This document shows, in pieces, positions 6,472 through 8,740 of a stretch of 8,740 nucleotides of DNA (the first letter of the stretch is position 1; each line of letters begins with the position of its first letter). Position numbers and translations under genes: made by a program. The notes under the pieces are model-generated. The model saw only the letters and a list, made by a program, of their open reading frames with translations. It ran no database searches and was not told where the DNA came from. Location of the stretch: assembly GCA_030647845.1 (NCBI GenBank), contig JAUSIO010000063.1, positions 1 through 8,740 on the forward strand, in the 5' to 3' direction. The stretch comes from a bacterium. GTDB lineage: Bacteria > Patescibacteriota > Minisyncoccia > Phycocordibacterales > SBAW01.

Positions 6472-7332
6472 ATGTTTTCGGTACTCGAACCGGCAGGGGT
6501 AGTGGCGCTTGCGGAGCGCACGCTCATGATAAACGCGACACTCTTGATGCTTATCGTTGTCGTGCCGCTATTTGTCCTTGCCTTTTTTGTCGCGTGGCAC
6601 TGGCGCGCGGGCAACAAAAAAGCAACCTACATGCCAAACTGGGAACATTCTAAAATGGATGAGCTTGTGTGGTGGGCTATCCCGTTTGAGATTGTGCTTG
6701 TACTCGGTGCTCTCACCTGGACAAGCACACACCAGCTCGACCCGCGCAAGCCCCTCGACGATGCTCGGGGTGAACCGCCGCTTGTTATCCAGGTGGTGGC
6801 GCTCGAATGGAAGTGGCTTTTTATCTACCCCGAGCAACACATCGCCACGATCAATATGCTCGAGTTGCCAGTCGGGCGGCCAGTGGAATTCGAAATCACC
6901 GCTGACGCGCCGATGAACTCGTTTTGGATACCACGGCTTGGCGGGCAGATATACGCGATGACCGGTATGGTAACGCGGCTTAATTTGATTGCAACACAGC
7001 CCGGAGTGTTTGCTGGTGGCTCGGCAAACTATAGCGGGAGCGGTTTTGCACAGATGAAATTTACTGTCCACGCCGTGCCGGTGGCCGACTTCAATGCGTG
7101 GGTGCAAACTACAGCAAGCTCGTCGCAGATATTAGATACCAGCACCTACAACGCACTTGCACAGCCAAATATACAGCTACAACCGCAATACTATGCGCTA
7201 CCCGACACGACCCTATACAATAGTATTGTAGAAAAATTCATGAGCATAGGTCCAGAAAAATCGCTTTCTCCAGCTGCTGAGAGGAGAGGCAACGCTTTCG
7301 AAACCAATTTTTCTTCCCCCACTATGCACTAA
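6472..7332 (+). CDS. cyoA: Cytochrome bo3-type quinol oxidase subunit II
   Basis: Subunit II of a heme-copper quinol oxidase. Two transmembrane helices (about 18-43 and 64-86) precede a periplasmic cupredoxin-fold domain (about 100-210) with [30 protein letters not shown] and [11 protein letters not shown], all close to E. coli CyoA. The CuA ligands of cytochrome c oxidases are absent, as in quinol oxidases. A CyoA C-terminal region follows up to VEKFMSIG; then residues about 260-283 are encoded by the palindromic element shared with atpG. E. coli CyoA begins with a lipoprotein signal; here the frame is closed by a stop at 6424 and the protein starts just past the equivalent of the lipidated Cys, so no lipid anchor is visible. 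Two bases separate it from cyoB. Confidence 0.95.
   Translation: MFSVLEPAGVVALAERTLMINATLLMLIVVVPLFVLAFFVAWHWRAGNKKATYMPNWEHSKMDELVWWAIPFEIVLVLGALTWTSTHQLDPRKPLDDARGEPPLVIQVVALEWKWLFIYPEQHIATINMLELPVGRPVEFEITADAPMNSFWIPRLGGQIYAMTGMVTRLNLIATQPGVFAGGSANYSGSGFAQMKFTVHAVPVADFNAWVQTTASSSQILDTSTYNALAQPNIQLQPQYYALPDTTLYNSIVEKFMSIGPEKSLSPAAERRGNAFETNFSSPTMH
7251..7320. repeat. Palindromic element, copy B, in frame at the 3' end of cyoA
   Basis: Second copy of the element in atpG, offset by exactly 4560 bp. The arms AGAAAAATCGCTTTC (7254-7268) and GAAACCAATTTTTCT (7300-7314) pair at 13 of 15 positions, and the middle of the element (around 7265-7295) is the best conserved part. It is translated on the plus strand as the tail [20 protein letters not shown], whereas copy A is translated from the opposite strand of the element in another frame. 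Five of six frames are free of stops, with a TGA in only one plus frame. Confidence 0.85.
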
Positions 7333-7334
7333 CT

Positions 7335-8740
7335 ATGTTTGGCACACTAACACTCGACGCGTTTGTACACGGGCCGGTCGAAACCGCAGGCGCCTTGGTT
7401 GTGGTGTTTGGCGCGCTTGCCGTTGCCGGGTTGCTCACGTACTTCAAACGATGGCGGTGGCTCTGGAGCAACTGGCTCACCTCACTCGACGCGAAAAAAA
7501 TCGGCGTAATGTACTTGGTGCTTGCCGCCGCTATGAGCGCGCGCGGTTTTATTGACGCCTTGATGATGCGCAGCCAGCAAGCACTCGCCTCGGGAGCAAA
7601 CCCCGGTTTTTTGCCACCCGACCACTTTGCACAGATATTTACTGCGCACGGCGTTATTATGATATTTTTCGTCGCGATGCCGCTGATATTTGGCCTCTTA
7701 AACTTGGTCGTGCCACTGCAAATCGGCGCACGCGACGTTGCGTTCCCCTTTCTCAACTCGATGAGTTTTTGGCTCACCGCGGCGGGCGCCATGTTGGTAA
7801 ATCTCTCGCTCGTTGCAGGCGCGTTTGCCGCCGTGGGCTGGCTCGCCTATCCGCCGCTCTCGGAGCTCCAATATAGCCCGGGCGTTGGCGTCGACTATTA
7901 TATCTGGGCGCTCCAAATCGCCGGTGTGGGGTCATTGTTTGCCGGCATCAACTTTTTGGTCACGATTATCAAAATGCGCGCGCCGGGGATGACCTTGATG
8001 CGTATGCCGATATTTGTGTGGACCGCGCTCGGCTCGATGTTACTCGTACTCTTTGCCTTCCCAATACTGACAGCGACACTCGCGATGTTGGCACTCGACC
8101 GCACACTCGGCATGCATTTTTTTACCACCGACTTGGGCGGCAGTGCCATGATGTACGTCAACCTCATCTGGGCGTGGGGACACCCCGAAGTCTACATTTT
8201 GATTTTGCCGATGTTCGGAGTATTTTCAGAAATTGTGCCCGTCTTTTCGCAAAAAAAACTATTCGGCTATACTTCGATGGTCACTGCCACCTTACTTATC
8301 GTCTTCCTCTCTTTTGTGGTGTGGGTGCACCATTTTTTTACGATGGGCGCGGGCGCCAACGTCAACGCCTTTTTCGGTATTATGACTATGGTCATCTCCA
8401 TACCCACCGGTGTTAAAATCTTTAACTGGGTATTTACGATGTTCCGCGGCCGCATTATATTCAAGACGCCGATGCTGTGGTTTATGGGCTTTTTAATTAC
8501 GTTTACCCTGGGCGGCGCAACAGGTGTGCTGATGTCTATACCGGGTGCTGACTTCCAACTGCACAACAGTTTGTTTTTGGTAGCGCACTTCCACAATATG
8601 ATTATTGGCGGTGTGGTGTTTGGTTTTTTTGCTGGGTTTACCTATTGGTTCCCCAAAATTACTGGTTTCATGCTCAATGAACGCTTGGGGGTGTACGCGT
8701 TTTGGACGTGGATAGTCGGTTTTCTTGTGGCGTTTATGCC
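7335..8740 (+). CDS. cyoB: Cytochrome bo3-type quinol oxidase subunit I, partial (3' end beyond window)
   Basis: Catalytic subunit that oxidises quinol, reduces O2 to water and pumps protons. The 468 complete codons seen correspond to about 70 % of the E. coli protein (663 residues) and align with it, from memory, without gaps and one residue shorter at the start. Low-spin heme ligands His105 and His420, CuB ligands His283, His332 and His333, heme o3 ligand His418, and the cross-linked Tyr287 (WGHPEVY) are all present. So are K-channel Lys361, D-channel Asp134 and Glu285. The quinol-site residues Arg70, Asp74, His97 and Gln100 are conserved, supporting quinol rather than cytochrome c as donor. 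Start ATG is 2 nt after cyoA. cyoC and later genes would be expected beyond the edge. Confidence 0.97.
   Translation, partial: MFGTLTLDAFVHGPVETAGALVVVFGALAVAGLLTYFKRWRWLWSNWLTSLDAKKIGVMYLVLAAAMSARGFIDALMMRSQQALASGANPGFLPPDHFAQIFTAHGVIMIFFVAMPLIFGLLNLVVPLQIGARDVAFPFLNSMSFWLTAAGAMLVNLSLVAGAFAAVGWLAYPPLSELQYSPGVGVDYYIWALQIAGVGSLFAGINFLVTIIKMRAPGMTLMRMPIFVWTALGSMLLVLFAFPILTATLAMLALDRTLGMHFFTTDLGGSAMMYVNLIWAWGHPEVYILILPMFGVFSEIVPVFSQKKLFGYTSMVTATLLIVFLSFVVWVHHFFTMGAGANVNAFFGIMTMVISIPTGVKIFNWVFTMFRGRIIFKTPMLWFMGFLITFTLGGATGVLMSIPGADFQLHNSLFLVAHFHNMIIGGVVFGFFAGFTYWFPKITGFMLNERLGVYAFWTWIVGFLVAFM

Overview
The window carries two divergent respiratory-energy loci. On the minus strand is a nearly complete F1Fo ATP synthase operon, atpB-atpE-atpF-atpH-atpA-atpG-[MazF/PemK-like gene]-atpD, transcribed from about 6408 down to 53. 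On the plus strand, starting 63 bp away, are cyoA (complete) and cyoB (cut by the window end), subunits II and I of a cytochrome bo3-type quinol oxidase. Together they form an aerobic module: the oxidase pumps protons while reducing O2, and the ATP synthase spends the gradient.

Taxonomy is inference. The MazF-like protein is of a kind I associate with Patescibacteria (Candidate Phyla Radiation, Parcubacteria-like genomes). The very short delta subunit, the tight gene packing and the scarcity of Shine-Dalgarno sequences fit a reduced genome of that sort. CyoB, by contrast, aligns with my recollection of the E. coli protein without a gap at every catalytic residue, which suggests the oxidase genes came from a proteobacterial-type source.

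Layout. 1-52: downstream of atpD, with no recognisable atpC. 53-1423: atpD. 1424-1591: the longest gene-free stretch, holding a possible atpD promoter, a strong-looking plus-strand promoter, two tetraloop hairpins (UUCG and GCAA) and a 13-bp stem-loop. 1592-1978: the MazF/PemK-like gene, 1 nt after atpG. 1980-2966: atpG, carrying an in-frame palindromic insert. 2965-3006: a 7-bp-periodic CTAG array joining the end of atpA to the start of atpG. 2986-4551: atpA. 4576-4830: atpH, half normal length. 4827-5279: atpF, short at its C-terminus. 5289-5357: a palindrome between atpE and atpF that looks like a miniature inserted element. 5359-5586: atpE. 5620-6408: atpB. 6409-6471: divergent promoter region. 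6472-7332: cyoA. 7335-8740: cyoB.

The most interesting observation is a ~70-bp imperfect palindrome found twice, exactly 4560 bp apart, inside two unrelated genes (atpG and the cyoA tail). The copies lie in opposite orientation relative to the genes, are about 81 % identical without gaps, and are read in frame in both. This behaves like the Rickettsia palindromic elements that insert into protein-coding genes. Other points worth attention are the toxin-like gene embedded in the ATP synthase operon, the possible plus-strand small RNA beside it, the joint shortening of the b and delta subunits, and the CTAG heptad array.
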